Positions 1 through 10,100 of a stretch of 64,000 bases of DNA are shown here, piece after piece. Origin of the DNA: Lelliottia amnigena (lineage in GTDB: Bacteria > Pseudomonadota > Gammaproteobacteria > Enterobacterales > Enterobacteriaceae); assembly GCA_900635465.1 (NCBI GenBank), contig LR134135.1, positions 1,798,001-1,862,000 on the forward strand, in the 5' to 3' direction. The position numbers and the translations under genes were made by a program. The first letter of the stretch is position 1, and each line of letters opens with the position of its first letter. The notes below the pieces were generated by a model, which ran no database searches, was not told the DNA's origin, and saw nothing but the letters and a program-made list of their open reading frames with translations.

Positions 1-163
1 CAATAACGCTCACCATCATTGGCGCTTCGAACGCGCTGCGGGCGTTGCCCGTTGCGGTGACGGTCATTTCATCAGAGGCCGCAAAAGCAATGCCCGGAAG
101 GGCACTGACAATGGCCAGCGCCAGCAGCGATGGGCGCAACGACGCGGAATGCAGGTATGGCAT
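1..163 (-). CDS. TonB-dependent haem/haemoglobin receptor (N-terminal part only)
   Basis: Only the first 54 codons lie in the window; the rest runs off the left edge. The protein opens with a signal peptide (hydrophobic LLALAIVSALPG, then AFA) followed by a TonB-box-like stretch, DEMTVTATGNARSAFEAP, and the start of the plug domain. It lies directly downstream of hemP on the same strand under a Fur box, so the family call is an outer-membrane haem receptor of the HemR/HmuR type that uses TonB energy to import haem. Family assignment rests on the short N-terminus plus the hemP linkage; the substrate cannot be proved from this fragment. Confidence 0.75.
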   Translation of the reverse strand, partial: MPYLHSASLRPSLLALAIVSALPGIAFAASDEMTVTATGNARSAFEAPMMVSVI

Positions 164-241
164 AGCAACTCTCCATTAGGAAATCGAAAGCGCTGGCTGC
201 CTGGGGATCACCTGGGTGGCTGGCGAATAGTATGGCTAGGT

Positions 242-430
242 TTATTTCGTAAGAATCAGTTTTCCGGCATGGGTCTGGCGCAGCAGATACTGCTGGCCGT
301 CATGCTCAATAATTACCCGTCCTTCATCGCCAAGCAGACTTTTGCTGTCTATCCGACGCTCCGAAGCAGTGGGTGTAGGCTGTGTGCAATCTTTTGCGAG
401 CGTGGTCGCCGTGTTATCCGTACGTGACAT
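242..430 (-). CDS. hemP: Haemin uptake protein HemP
   Basis: A 62-residue protein of the HemP family, recognised by the C-terminal segment with [20 protein letters not shown] and the closing [12 protein letters not shown]. HemP proteins are small cytosolic proteins usually encoded just before haem receptor genes and needed for full receptor expression in some bacteria. Here it is the first gene of a hemP-receptor operon: the receptor ATG lies about 80 bases downstream. E. coli K-12 has the related ydiE at the same place beside aroH, so this is the fuller ancestral form. A strong Fur box lies 26-44 bases before the ATG. Iron-repressed expression is inferred. Confidence 0.88.
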   Translation of the reverse strand: MSRTDNTATTLAKDCTQPTPTASERRIDSKSLLGDEGRVIIEHDGQQYLLRQTHAGKLILTK

Positions 431-455
431 AATGTTTAAAAATAATAATCAAAGT

Positions 456-474
456 AACAATGATAATCATTATC
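456..474 (-). promoter_or_regulatory. Fur box upstream of hemP
   Basis: The 19 bases AACAATGATAATCATTATC match the classical Fur consensus GATAATGATAATCATTATC at 16 of 19 positions and carry a perfect ATGATAATCATTAT core. The site is 26-44 bases upstream of the hemP start, where a promoter is expected, implying Fe-Fur repression of the hemP-receptor operon. Confidence 0.88.
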
Positions 475-567
475 AACAAAGTGAAATTTCACGGCAAGCC
501 TTTTTGTGAAAAAAATGTGACTGGATCAAATTTGCTGCGAAGGGTTTGAAAAGTGACGGGTTGTGAA

Positions 568-595
568 ATAAAAACCCCGCCAGGGCAGCGGGGTA
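568..595 (-). terminator. aroH terminator
   Basis: On the minus strand a CCCCGC / GCGGGG stem with a seven-base loop is followed by TTTTTAT just after the aroH stop codon. This is a canonical intrinsic terminator. Confidence 0.88.
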
Positions 596-600
596 GGTAA

Positions 601-1647
601 TTAAAAACGGCTATCGACGGCAGACGCTAATTTTTCAAGCAACAGTTCGCTGTCTTCCCAGCTTAGACACGGATCGGTGATCGACTGACCATACGCAATG
701 GGTTGTCCTGCCACGACTTTTTGTGTGCCTTCTTTCAGGAAACTTTCCGCCATGATTCCGGCGATAGCGGTCGAACCGCTGCGGATTTGCTGGCAAATTT
801 CATCGCACACGTCCAGTTGGCGACGATGTTGCTTCTGGCAGTTGCCGTGGCTGAAATCGACCACCAGATGTTCCGGCAGATCAAACTCGTGCAGCGTATC
901 GCAGGCCGCGGCGATATCTTCGGCATGGTAGTTAGGTTTTTTACCCCCACGCATAATGATATGGCCATACGGGTTACCGCTGGTCTGATAAATGGTCATC
1001 TGACCGTTTTTGTCCGGCGAGAGGAACATATGGCTGGCACGCGAGGCGCGGATAGCATCGACCGCGATGTGCGTATTTCCATCCGTACCGTTTTTAAAGC
1101 CCACCGGGCAAGAAAGGGCAGAGGCCATCTCGCGATGGATCTGGCTTTCGGTAGTCCGCGCGCCAATCGCGCCCCAGCTAATCAAGTCAGCGATAAACTG
1201 TCCGATCACCATATCGAGAAACTCGGTGGCTGTCGGCACGCCGAGTTCGTTCACCTGGAGCAGTAATTTACGCGCCAGTTCGATACCGTGATTAACGCGA
1301 TAGCTGCCGTTCAAATCAGGATCAGAAATCAGCCCTTTCCAGCCCACCACGGTACGCGGTTTCTCGAAATAGGTGCGCATTACGATTTCAAGGCGATCCT
1401 GGTGCTTATCGCGCAGCACCTTCAGGCGTTTGGCGTAATCCATTGCAGCATCAAGATCGTGGATCGAGCACGGGCCAATAACCACCAGCAAACGGCGATC
1501 TTCACCGTTCAGTATTTTTTCGATGCGTCGGCGCGACGCAATGACATGTTCCGCAACGTTTGCGGAAACGGGGTGGCGCTGTGCCAGTTCTGCGGGCGTC
1601 ACCAGACTTTCAATACGCGCTGTGCGAAGTTCGTCGGTTTTATTCAT
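601..1647 (-). CDS. aroH: DAHP synthase, Trp-sensitive (AroH)
   Basis: A 348-residue type I 3-deoxy-D-arabino-heptulosonate-7-phosphate synthase, which condenses PEP with erythrose 4-phosphate at the entry to the shikimate pathway. Diagnostic stretches include VVIGPCSIHD, MRTYFEKPRT, GARTTESQ, VGFKNGTDG and VVDFSHGNCQK, which hold the PEP, metal and phosphate ligands. Near-identity to E. coli AroH from MNKTDELRTARIESLVTP onward fixes the start; an in-frame upstream ATG at 1674 would add nine non-conserved residues. A TrpR-operator-like palindrome lies at 1785-1808. It lies beside ppsR and ppsA as in E. coli. Confidence 0.95.
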   Translation of the reverse strand: MNKTDELRTARIESLVTPAELAQRHPVSANVAEHVIASRRRIEKILNGEDRRLLVVIGPCSIHDLDAAMDYAKRLKVLRDKHQDRLEIVMRTYFEKPRTVVGWKGLISDPDLNGSYRVNHGIELARKLLLQVNELGVPTATEFLDMVIGQFIADLISWGAIGARTTESQIHREMASALSCPVGFKNGTDGNTHIAVDAIRASRASHMFLSPDKNGQMTIYQTSGNPYGHIIMRGGKKPNYHAEDIAAACDTLHEFDLPEHLVVDFSHGNCQKQHRRQLDVCDEICQQIRSGSTAIAGIMAESFLKEGTQKVVAGQPIAYGQSITDPCLSWEDSELLLEKLASAVDSRF

Positions 1648-1784
1648 GGAATGTCTCAGAAATATTTGCTTCATCGGCAGACTACCGGGAAGTGATGGGC
1701 ATCACCTTAAACCAATCCCTGCTGATTTCAAGTTCGGGGCATGTCGGCCCCGAGAGTGAAAGCGATCATAACTGAAATGAAAAT

Positions 1785-1808
1785 AATGTACTAGCATATT
1801 AGTACATG
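1785..1808 (-). promoter_or_regulatory. TrpR operator of aroH
   Basis: Two arms ATGTACTA (1786-1793) and TAGTACAT (1800-1807) form a perfect inverted repeat with a six-base spacer. The CTAG/ACTAGT-type core resembles the aroH, trp and trpR operators bound by the tryptophan repressor. It overlaps the last codons of ppsR and lies about 140 bases upstream of aroH. Repression of aroH by TrpR is known in E. coli and is inferred here. Confidence 0.8.
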
Positions 1809-2632
1809 CGGCGATTCAGACCCATGATGTCGAGGATTTTTGTGGCGATCTCTTCTACCGAATAGTTGGTGCTGTTCAGCCACGGAATTTGGTTTTTGCG
1901 GTACAGCGCTTCGACTTCCGACACTTCCATGCGGCACTGACGCATTGACGCGTAACGACTGTTCTCACGCCGTTCTTCACGGATGGCAGCGAGGCGCTCT
2001 GGGTTAATGGTCAGACCAAAGAGTTTATGCTGCAGCGGTTTCAGCGCGGGAGGGAGCACCAGGTTATCCATATCGTCGGCAATAAAAGGGTAATTCGCGG
2101 CACGAATGCCAAACTGCATCGCCAGATACAGGCTGGTGGGCGTTTTGCCGCAGCGCGATACGCCAAGCAAAATCACCTGGGCCTGATCGAGATTACGCAT
2201 CGAAATCCCGTCGTCGTGCGCCAGGGTGTAATCAATCGCGGCGATACGCGCGTCATATTTGATCAGGTTGCCCGGATTAAGCCCATGAGTGCGATGGGCA
2301 ATGGGCGTCGGGTCGAGTTTTAACTCACCCTGCAAGGGCGCGACCAGCGCCTGCACAATATCCTGACAAAATCCTTCACTTTGCAAAATAATGTCGCGAA
2401 TTTCGGGGATAACGATGGAGTAAAACACTAACGGGCGCGCGCCGGTTTGCTGGTAAATCGCATCAATTTGCTCTTTCACCGCTTTGGCGCGACTTTCATT
2501 TTCGACAAACGGCAGCGTGATGCTGTTTATCGCCACCGGGAATTGTGACATCACCGCATGGCCCAACACCTCGGCGGTGATGGCCGTACCATCAGAAATA
2601 TAAAAAACGTGGCGATCGACAGCATTATCCAT
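1799..2632 (-). CDS. ppsR: PEP synthetase regulatory kinase/pyrophosphorylase PpsR
   Basis: A 277-residue DUF299-family protein, the bifunctional ADP-dependent kinase and Pi-dependent pyrophosphorylase that inactivates and reactivates PpsA by phosphorylating a Thr beside its catalytic His. The P-loop-like [16 protein letters not shown] (about residues 151-166) and N-terminal [17 protein letters not shown] are characteristic. The ATG at 2632 ([10 protein letters not shown]) gives the E. coli length; the open frame continues upstream to 2695 without conserved residues. The gene is divergent from its target ppsA. Its 3' end contains the TrpR operator of aroH. Confidence 0.95.
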   Translation of the reverse strand: MDNAVDRHVFYISDGTAITAEVLGHAVMSQFPVAINSITLPFVENESRAKAVKEQIDAIYQQTGARPLVFYSIVIPEIRDIILQSEGFCQDIVQALVAPLQGELKLDPTPIAHRTHGLNPGNLIKYDARIAAIDYTLAHDDGISMRNLDQAQVILLGVSRCGKTPTSLYLAMQFGIRAANYPFIADDMDNLVLPPALKPLQHKLFGLTINPERLAAIREERRENSRYASMRQCRMEVSEVEALYRKNQIPWLNSTNYSVEEIATKILDIMGLNRRMY

Positions 2633-2967
2633 TTTACTCACCCAGAATAGCGAACCTAATTGACTGAAAGCATAAATTAAAAAAGTAAAATACACAGCAA
2701 AGAACGTTTTTAAATTATAAATGAAATGGTGTTTTTAATTTTAATGAAAAGTGGATTTCATTTTTAAAATAGGCGTCTTAGTTTCATGGTCTTTGTATGA
2801 ATCCATACGAATCATGGCGTTAGGCGCTGATGGGAAAGTATCCGAAAAAGAGAAAAATAAAAGTGCTTACACGATTCACCGTTTTTTTGTCGGGGATAAA
2901 TATGTAAGTATAAATACGAAGTCAGACGTTTCTTACTCCGCTTAAATATCACAAAAGGATTGTTTCG
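2633..2967. promoter_or_regulatory. ppsR-ppsA divergent intergenic region
   Basis: A 335-base AT-rich spacer between divergent ppsR and ppsA, expected to hold both promoters. A 64-codon open frame (2751-2945) lies inside it but has no recognisable family and is judged spurious. Apart from a Cra-like site near 2867-2880, no feature could be assigned. Confidence 0.6.
2867..2880 (-). promoter_or_regulatory. Candidate Cra (FruR) site upstream of ppsA
   Basis: Read on the minus strand the site is GGTGAATCGTGTAA, which fits the Cra consensus RSTGAAWCSNTHHW at all but one position. It lies about 90 bases before the ppsA start. In E. coli Cra activates ppsA during gluconeogenic growth; the same role is inferred here. 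The match is short, so confidence is moderate. Confidence 0.45.
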
Positions 2968-5346
2968 ATGTCCAACAATGGCTCGTCACCGCTGGTGCTT
3001 TGGTATAACCAACTCGGCATGAATGATGTAGACAGAGTTGGAGGCAAAAATGCCTCCCTGGGTGAAATGATTACAAACCTGTCCGGTATGGGTGTTTCCG
3101 TACCGAATGGTTTTGCCACTACCGCCGATGCGTTTAACTATTTTCTCGATCAGAGCGGTGTAAACCAGCGCATTTACGACCTGCTGGACAAAACGGATAT
3201 TGATGACGTGACCGAGCTTGCCAAAGCCGGTTCGCAAATCCGCCAGTGGATCATCGACACACCTTTCCAGCCTGAACTGGAACACGCCATTCATGAGGCT
3301 TATAACCAACTGTCTGCCGACGACGCGCAGGCTTCGTTTGCCGTGCGCTCTTCCGCCACCGCAGAAGATATGCCGGATGCCTCGTTTGCCGGTCAGCAGG
3401 AAACGTTCCTCAACGTGCAGGGGTATGACGCCGTGCTGGTCGCGGTGAAACACGTCTTTGCTTCGCTGTTCAATGACCGCGCCATCTCCTATCGTGTGCA
3501 TCAGGGCTACGATCACCGTGGCGTCGCGCTCTCTGCGGGCGTGCAGCGCATGGTGCGCTCCGATGTTGGCGCTTCCGGCGTGATGTTCTCGATTGATACC
3601 GAATCCGGTTTCGATCAGGTGGTCTTTATCACATCCGCCTGGGGGCTGGGTGAGATGGTGGTGCAGGGCGCGGTTAACCCTGACGAATTCTATGTACACA
3701 AACCGACGCTGGCGGCGAATCGCCCCTCTATCGTTCGTCGTACGATGGGTTCCAAAAAAATCCGCATGATTTATGCGCCGAATCTTGAACACGGTAAACA
3801 GGTTGAGATTGAAGATGTGCCGCAGGAGCAGCGCGACCGTTTCTCTCTCAGTGATGACGACGTGCAGGAGCTGGCGAAACAAGCGGTGCAAATTGAGAAG
3901 CACTACGGCCGTCCGATGGACATCGAATGGGCGAAAGACGGGCACACCGGTAAGCTGTTTATCGTGCAGGCCCGTCCAGAAACCGTGCGTTCTCGCGGCC
4001 AGGTGATGGAGCGTTACACGCTGCATGCGCAGGGCAAAATCGTGGCCGAAGGCCGTGCGATTGGCCACCGTATTGGCGCGGGTCCGGTCAAAGTGATCCA
4101 CGATATCAGCGAAATGAATCTGGTTCAGCCGGGTGATGTGCTGGTGACTGACATGACCGACCCGGACTGGGAACCGATCATGAAAAAAGCCGCGGCGATC
4201 GTCACAAACCGTGGTGGCCGCACCTGTCACGCCGCCATCATCGCGCGTGAGCTGGGCATCCCGGCGGTGGTGGGCTGTGGTGACGCGACCGAACGCATGA
4301 AAGATGACGAGAAAGTGACCGTCTCCTGCGCCGAAGGCGATACCGGCTACGTGTATGCCGATATTCTGGACTTCAGCGTGAAAAGTTCCAGCGTCGATAC
4401 CATGCCGGATCTGCCGCTTAAAATCATGATGAACGTCGGTAACCCTGACCGTGCCTTTGATTTTGCCTGTCTGCCTAACGAAGGCGTGGGCTTGGCGCGT
4501 CTGGAATTTATCATCAACCGCATGATTGGGGTGCATCCGCGTGCGCTGCTGGAGTTTGACGACCAGGACGTCGCGCTTCAAAAAGAAATTCGCGAGATGA
4601 TGAAAGGCTACGACTCGCCGAAAGAGTTCTACGTAGGCCGTCTGACGGAAGGGATCGCGACGCTTGGGGCGGCGTTCTATCCGAAGCGGGTGATTGTGCG
4701 TCTGTCAGACTTTAAGTCTAACGAATACGCCAATCTGGTGGGCGGTGAACGCTACGAGCCAGAAGAAGAGAACCCGATGCTGGGCTTCCGTGGCGCTGGC
4801 CGTTACGTTTCTGACAGTTTCCGCGACTGTTTCGCCCTGGAATGCGACGCGGTAAAACGCGTGCGTAACGAAATGGGTCTCACCAACGTCGAAATCATGG
4901 TGCCGTTTGTGCGAACCGTTGAGCAGGCGAAAGCCGTGGTAGAGGAGCTGGCACGTCAGGGACTCAAACGCGGCGAGAACGGGCTGAAGATCATCATGAT
5001 GTGCGAAATCCCGTCGAATGCCCTGCTGGCAGAGCAGTTCCTGGAACATTTCGACGGTTTCTCTATCGGCTCCAATGATATGACGCAGCTGGCGCTGGGC
5101 CTGGACCGCGATTCTGGCGTGGTGTCAGAGCTGTTCGACGAACGTAATGAAGCGGTAAAAGCGTTGCTGTCGATGGCTATTCGCGCAGCCAAGAAACAGG
5201 GCAAATACGTCGGGATTTGTGGTCAGGGTCCTTCCGATCACGAAGATTTTGCGGCATGGCTGATGGAAGAAGGGATCGACAGCCTGTCCCTGAACCCAGA
5301 TACGGTGGTGCAAACCTGGCTGAGTCTGGCCGAACTGAAGAAGTAA
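2968..5346 (+). CDS. ppsA: Phosphoenolpyruvate synthase PpsA
   Basis: A 792-residue PEP synthase converting pyruvate, ATP and water to PEP, AMP and Pi; it allows growth on pyruvate and lactate. Three domains can be seen: N-terminal ATP-binding PPDK domain (about residues 15-340), the swivelling phosphohistidine domain with catalytic His421 in [15 protein letters not shown], and the C-terminal PEP-binding TIM barrel ending with [10 protein letters not shown]. Thr419, two residues before the His, is the likely PpsR target. Length equals E. coli PpsA. The AAAAGGATTG sequence ahead of the ATG supplies the ribosome site. A strong terminator follows. Confidence 0.97.
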   Translation: MSNNGSSPLVLWYNQLGMNDVDRVGGKNASLGEMITNLSGMGVSVPNGFATTADAFNYFLDQSGVNQRIYDLLDKTDIDDVTELAKAGSQIRQWIIDTPFQPELEHAIHEAYNQLSADDAQASFAVRSSATAEDMPDASFAGQQETFLNVQGYDAVLVAVKHVFASLFNDRAISYRVHQGYDHRGVALSAGVQRMVRSDVGASGVMFSIDTESGFDQVVFITSAWGLGEMVVQGAVNPDEFYVHKPTLAANRPSIVRRTMGSKKIRMIYAPNLEHGKQVEIEDVPQEQRDRFSLSDDDVQELAKQAVQIEKHYGRPMDIEWAKDGHTGKLFIVQARPETVRSRGQVMERYTLHAQGKIVAEGRAIGHRIGAGPVKVIHDISEMNLVQPGDVLVTDMTDPDWEPIMKKAAAIVTNRGGRTCHAAIIARELGIPAVVGCGDATERMKDDEKVTVSCAEGDTGYVYADILDFSVKSSSVDTMPDLPLKIMMNVGNPDRAFDFACLPNEGVGLARLEFIINRMIGVHPRALLEFDDQDVALQKEIREMMKGYDSPKEFYVGRLTEGIATLGAAFYPKRVIVRLSDFKSNEYANLVGGERYEPEEENPMLGFRGAGRYVSDSFRDCFALECDAVKRVRNEMGLTNVEIMVPFVRTVEQAKAVVEELARQGLKRGENGLKIIMMCEIPSNALLAEQFLEHFDGFSIGSNDMTQLALGLDRDSGVVSELFDERNEAVKALLSMAIRAAKKQGKYVGICGQGPSDHEDFAAWLMEEGIDSLSLNPDTVVQTWLSLAELKK

Positions 5347-5356
5347 TATCTTCCTG

Positions 5357-5393
5357 AAAAAGCCCGGCGGCGTCATGCTTGCCGGGCTTTTTT
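5357..5393 (+). terminator. ppsA terminator
   Basis: AAGCCCGGC and GCCGGGCTT arms enclose a 12-base loop and are followed by TTTTTT, a strong intrinsic terminator 14 bases after the ppsA stop. Confidence 0.92.
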
Positions 5394-5425
5394 ATGTCTG
5401 AGGCTTGAACCCGCCAAAAAAGCAT

Positions 5426-5531
5426 AAAAAAAAGCCCATCGTGGGAGATGGGCAAAGACTACACACAGCAATTCGTTGTTTCACTCAGGGGATTTCCATG
5501 CTTATAAATCAATGCGTTGATTTATAACCTT
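5426..5531 (-). ncRNA. rprA: RprA small regulatory RNA
   Basis: The minus strand reads GGTTATAAATCAACGCATTG at the 5' end, then the conserved AAATCCCCTGAGTGAAACAA core, and ends in a CCCATC...GATGGG hairpin with eight T residues. This matches E. coli RprA along its whole ~106 nt, with few changes in the first stem. RprA is an Hfq-dependent sRNA that opens the rpoS leader and is induced by the Rcs phosphorelay. A TACTAT -10 box lies at 5538-5543, and a sequence like the E. coli RcsB box lies at about 5562-5582. The place downstream of ydiK is also conserved. Confidence 0.93.
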
Positions 5532-5561
5532 GAGCTAATAGTAGGCATGCTACGTTTTTGC

Positions 5562-5582
5562 GTCGATCAGATTCGTCTCAAT
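5562..5582 (-). promoter_or_regulatory. Candidate RcsB site for rprA
   Basis: About 30-50 bases upstream of the RprA start, the minus strand contains GAGACGAATCTGATCGACG, placed where the RcsB activation site of E. coli rprA lies. The assignment is by position and remembered similarity, not by a computed match. Confidence 0.45.
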
Positions 5583-5688
5583 AGTTTAAGAGGTGTGAAC
5601 ATTTTGCGAGGGGAATGACGTGGTTAGGTGAGGTGCAGCAGGTCAGACTCGTTTTACGTATCAAAATTGATTAGTTGGGCTTATGTAT

Positions 5689-5708
5689 CAGGCGGGTTGC
5701 CCCGCCTG
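5689..5708 (-). terminator. Hairpin downstream of ydiK
   Basis: CAGGCGGG and CCCGCCTG form a perfect eight-base-pair stem with a four-base loop immediately after the ydiK stop. No good T tract follows, so it is a weak terminator or an mRNA 3' end stabiliser. Confidence 0.55.
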
Positions 5709-5715
5709 GAGAGAA

Positions 5716-6831
5716 CTACTGCTTGTTTTTATCTTCCAGCGTTTCGAGTTCGTGTAACACCACATCCGGGTCGGTCGCAGGGGGCGGAATTTCATGCACC
5801 CATGCGGAGAACAGACGCCAGGTCACGGCCAACAGAACCGGACCAATAAACAGTCCAATCATGCCGAAAGCAATCAAACCGCCAATGACGCCAGACAGGA
5901 TCAGAATCAGCGGCAGATCGGCGCCCATGCGTATCAGCATCGGGCGGATAACGTTGTCCATCGTGCCAACCACGCAACTCCACACCAGCAGCACTGTGCC
6001 CCAGGTGGTGTCGCCGCTCCAGTAAAGCCAGATAATGCACGGGACCAGCACCAGCAGAGGCCCAAGCTGCACCAGACAGGTCAGGATCATGATGACCGTG
6101 AAAATGGTCGCATACGGTACGCCTGAAATCGCCAGACCAATGCCGCCGAGAACCGCTTGCACCAGCGCAGTTACCACCACACCGAGCGCCACGGCGCGTA
6201 CCGCCTGTCCTGCCAGCAACACGGCCGCATCGCCGCGCGGTCCTGCCAGGCGCGTGGCAAAATGACGCACGCCGAGGGCCACCTGTTCGCCACGCCAGTA
6301 AAGCAGGGCGCTGAAGACCAGCATCAGGGCGCAATGCATCACGAAACGCCCAACATGCGCCGCCTGACCTACAAACCAGGTGGTGGTGGTGCCGATGTAA
6401 GGCCGGACCTTCGTCATGATTGCGCTGCCGCCCATCTCCAGCAGGCTATGCCAGCCGCTGTAAAGCTTCGCGCCAATTATCGGGACACTGTTCAGCCACG
6501 CGAGATCCGGAATGCTCATTTCGCCGCTGGTAATCGAGCGAATCACCGGGCCGCTGGTATCGACCAGACTGTTCACCAGCAGCGCAATCGGAATAATGAA
6601 GACCAGAAAAAGAAACAGCGTCATCACCAACACCGCCAGTGAGCGACGACCAAACAGCAGTTTTTGCAAACGAATAAACAGTGGCCAGGTGGCGATAACC
6701 ACCGTTCCGGCCCACGCAAAACCCAGAACAAAAGGGCGTACTATCCATAGACACGCAATGATGATGATGGCTAAAAACAGCACCGACAGCAGAATTTGCG
6801 CAACGTCCCTGGGCTGACGAAGATTGACCAT
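5716..6831 (-). CDS. ydiK: AI-2E family inner-membrane transporter YdiK
   Basis: A 371-residue polytopic membrane protein of the AI-2E/PerM family, closely resembling E. coli YdiK. Hydrophobic segments are visible near residues 12-45, 60-85, 155-180, 205-235, 240-275 and 305-345. The family includes TqsA-like putative exporters and Na+/H+ antiporters, but YdiK's substrate is not known. It is a single gene, divergent from ydiJ and followed by rprA, as in E. coli. The C-terminus is short, charged and cytosolic (ETLEDKNKQ). Confidence 0.9.
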   Translation of the reverse strand: MVNLRQPRDVAQILLSVLFLAIIIIACLWIVRPFVLGFAWAGTVVIATWPLFIRLQKLLFGRRSLAVLVMTLFLFLVFIIPIALLVNSLVDTSGPVIRSITSGEMSIPDLAWLNSVPIIGAKLYSGWHSLLEMGGSAIMTKVRPYIGTTTTWFVGQAAHVGRFVMHCALMLVFSALLYWRGEQVALGVRHFATRLAGPRGDAAVLLAGQAVRAVALGVVVTALVQAVLGGIGLAISGVPYATIFTVIMILTCLVQLGPLLVLVPCIIWLYWSGDTTWGTVLLVWSCVVGTMDNVIRPMLIRMGADLPLILILSGVIGGLIAFGMIGLFIGPVLLAVTWRLFSAWVHEIPPPATDPDVVLHELETLEDKNKQ

Positions 6832-7155
6832 AAATGAAATTTACCTTTAATGAACACCAGCCGCGCTGGTGGAAAGCTAAAACCGCGTCACTCTAATCAT
6901 TAGTGATTTCAGCCGTTTTTGACAGTCGGATTCTGCCCGTAATTCTGCTGAGCGTATAAGAAAAAAATGTGATACAAACATTCAGACACAACGCAAACGA
7001 TTATCTCCCGTCATATTTCATGCTGTAGCTGCGTTGGTTGGGTGCGTTCCTCCCCGTTAAAGCGTTATCTCTGCGCCAGGGGCCACGCCGTTACCAGCCG
7101 CAATCAGCGCGAACTATCCAGGGAGTTCACCACTTAATAATTAGGGTCGACAGTA
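6832..7155. other. ydiK-ydiJ divergent spacer
   Basis: This 324-base region separates divergent ydiK and ydiJ. It must contain both promoters, but no operator, RNA or conserved small gene could be recognised. A 68-codon frame starting at 7038 overlaps the ydiJ start in another frame and looks spurious. Confidence 0.5.
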
Positions 7156-10100
7156 ATGATCCCATTGATTTCTCAGGCACCCGGCGTCGTTCAGCTGGTA
7201 CTGAATTATTTGCAAGCACTGGAGCAACAGGGTTTTACAGGTGATACCGCCACCAGTTACGCCGACAGGCTAACGATGGCGACCGACAACAGTATCTATC
7301 AGTTACTTCCCGATGCCGTCGTTTTCCCGCGTTCCACCGCAGACGTGGCGCTCATTTCGCGTCTGGCGGCCCAGGAACGTTTCGCGTCGCTGGTCTTTAC
7401 CCCGCGCGGCGGCGGAACCGGCACCAATGGTCAGGCTCTGAATCAGGGCATCATCATTGATATGTCGCGTTATATGAACCGTATTATTGAGATCAATCCC
7501 GAAGAGGGCTGGGTGCGTGTTGAAGCGGGCGTGATAAAAGATCAGCTCAACCAGTTCCTGAAGCCTTACGGCTATTTCTTCGCGCCGGAGCTCTCGACCA
7601 GTAACCGCGCCACCATTGGCGGCATGATTAACACCGATGCCTCCGGGCAGGGGTCGCTAGTCTACGGGAAAACATCCGATCACATTCTGGGCGTCCGTGC
7701 GGTGCTGTTGGGCGGCGATATCCTTGATACCCAGGCGATGCCGGTTGAACTGGCTGAAACGCTCGGGAAAGACAACACCGCGGTCGGGCGAATTTACCGT
7801 ACCGTGCTGGATAGCTGTCGCGACAACCGTCAGCTGATTATCGATAAATTCCCGAAACTTAACCGCTTCCTGACCGGCTACGATCTGCGTCATGTTTTCA
7901 ATGACGATCTCAGCGAATTCGATTTAACCCGTATTCTGACCGGCTCCGAAGGTACGCTGGCGTTTATCACTGAAGCGCGTCTGGACATCACCCGGCTGCC
8001 GAAGGTGCGCCGTCTGGTCAACGTTAAATATAACTCTTTCGATTCTGCGCTGCGCAATGCGCCGTTTATGGTCGATGCGCGGGCGCTGTCGGTGGAAACC
8101 GTCGACTCTAAAGTGCTCAACCTGGCGCGAGAAGATATTGTCTGGCATTCGGTCAGCGAGCTGATTACCGACGTGCCGGATAAAGAGATGCTTGGGCTAA
8201 ACATCGTGGAATTTGCGGGCGATGACGCGGCGCTGATTGAGAGCCAGGTATCAATGCTATGCAACCGTCTCGATGAACTGATCGCCACGGGTGCAGGCGG
8301 CGTGATTGGCTGGCAACTGTGCAACGACCTCTCGGGCATCGAGCGGATCTATGCGATGCGTAAAAAAGCAGTCGGTCTGCTGGGTAACGCTAAAGGGGCG
8401 GCCAAGCCGATTCCGTTTGCGGAAGACACCTGCGTACCGCCGGAACATCTGGCGGATTATATCGTCGAGTTCCGCGCGCTGCTCGACGGCCACGGCCTGA
8501 GCTACGGCATGTTCGGCCATGTCGATGCCGGCGTATTGCACGTGCGTCCTGCGCTGGATATGTGTGATCCCCAGCAGGAGATGCTGATGAAGCGCATCTC
8601 TGACGAGGTGGTGGCGCTCACGGCAAAATACGGCGGTCTGCTGTGGGGCGAGCACGGCAAAGGATTCCGCGCAGAGTACAGCCCGGCGTTTTTCGGCGAG
8701 CAACTGTATGGTGAACTGCGCAAAGTGAAAGCGGCGTTTGATCCGGATAACCGTCTCAATCCGGGCAAAATTTGCCCGCCAGCAGGCGTTGACGATCCGA
8801 TGATGCAGGTCGACGCCGTGAAGCGTGGCACCTTCGACCGGCAGATTCCGATTGCGGTGCGCTCATCCTGGCGTGGCGCGATGGAGTGTAACGGCAACGG
8901 TTTGTGCTTTAACTTCGACGTGAAAAGCCCGATGTGTCCGTCGATGAAAATCACCAGCAACCGCATCCATTCCCCAAAAGGGCGTGCGACGCTGGTACGT
9001 GAATGGCTGCGTCTGCTGGCGGATCGTGGTGTCGATCCGGTTAAGCTGGAAAACGACCTGCCGGAAAAACGCGCCAGCCTGCGCACGCTGATTGAACGCT
9101 CCCGAAACAGCTGGCATGCCAGTAAAGGTGAGTACGATTTCTCGCACGAAGTGAAAGAGGCGATGTCCGGCTGCCTGGCCTGTAAAGCCTGCTCGACGCA
9201 ATGCCCGATCAAAATTGACGTGCCGGAGTTCCGCTCGCGCTTCCTGCAGCTTTATCACTCCCGCTATCTGCGCCCGGTGCGCGATCATCTGGTAGCGACG
9301 GTTGAAATCTATGCACCGCTGATGGCGCGCGCGCCAAAAACCTTCAACTTTTTCATCAATCAGCCGCTGGTACGCAAGCTGTCCGAAAAGCATATCGGCA
9401 TGGTCGATCTGCCGCTGCTCTCTACGCCGTCTTTGCAACGCGAGCTGGTCGGACACCGTTCGGCCAATATGACGCTGGAACAGCTGGAAACCCTGAGCGA
9501 CGAGCAAAAAGCGAAAACCGTGCTGGTGGTGCAGGATCCGTTCACCAGCTATTACGATGCACGGGTGGTCGCCGATTTTGTACGCTTAGTGGAACGTGTG
9601 GGCTATCAGCCGGTGGTCCTGCCGTTCTCACCAAATGGCAAAGCGCAGCATATTAAAGGCTTCCTGAGTCGGTTTGCCAAAACGGCGCAGAAAACGTCTG
9701 ACTTCCTGAATCGCGTTGCGCAACTAGGGATGCCGATGGTGGGCGTCGATCCGGCGCTGGTGCTGTGTTATCGCGATGAATACAAACAAACGCTCGGCGA
9801 TAAGCGCGGTGATTTCAACGTCATGCTGGTACACGAATGGTTGCCCGCGGCGCTGCAAAATGTTGCGACGCAGGAGACCAGCGGGGAATCCTGGTATCTG
9901 TTTGGCCACTGTACCGAAGTGACCGCGCTGCCCGCTGCGCCTGCTCAGTGGGCGTCTATCTTCGCCCGTTTTGGGGCGAAACTGGAAAACGTCAGCGTCG
10001 GCTGCTGCGGTATGGCCGGGACGTATGGGCATGAAGTGAAAAACCACGCCAATTCCCTCGGGATTTACGAATTGTCGTGGCATCAGGCGATGCAGCGTTT

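Noticed and set aside
2751..2945. 64-codon frame upstream of ppsA
   Set aside because: AT-rich, no ribosome site at its ATG, no recognisable protein; it runs through the promoter region and a Cra-like site.
2986..4581. 531-codon open frame antisense to ppsA
   Set aside because: It mirrors the strongly biased ppsA codons, is His/Arg-rich and resembles no family; it is a shadow of ppsA.
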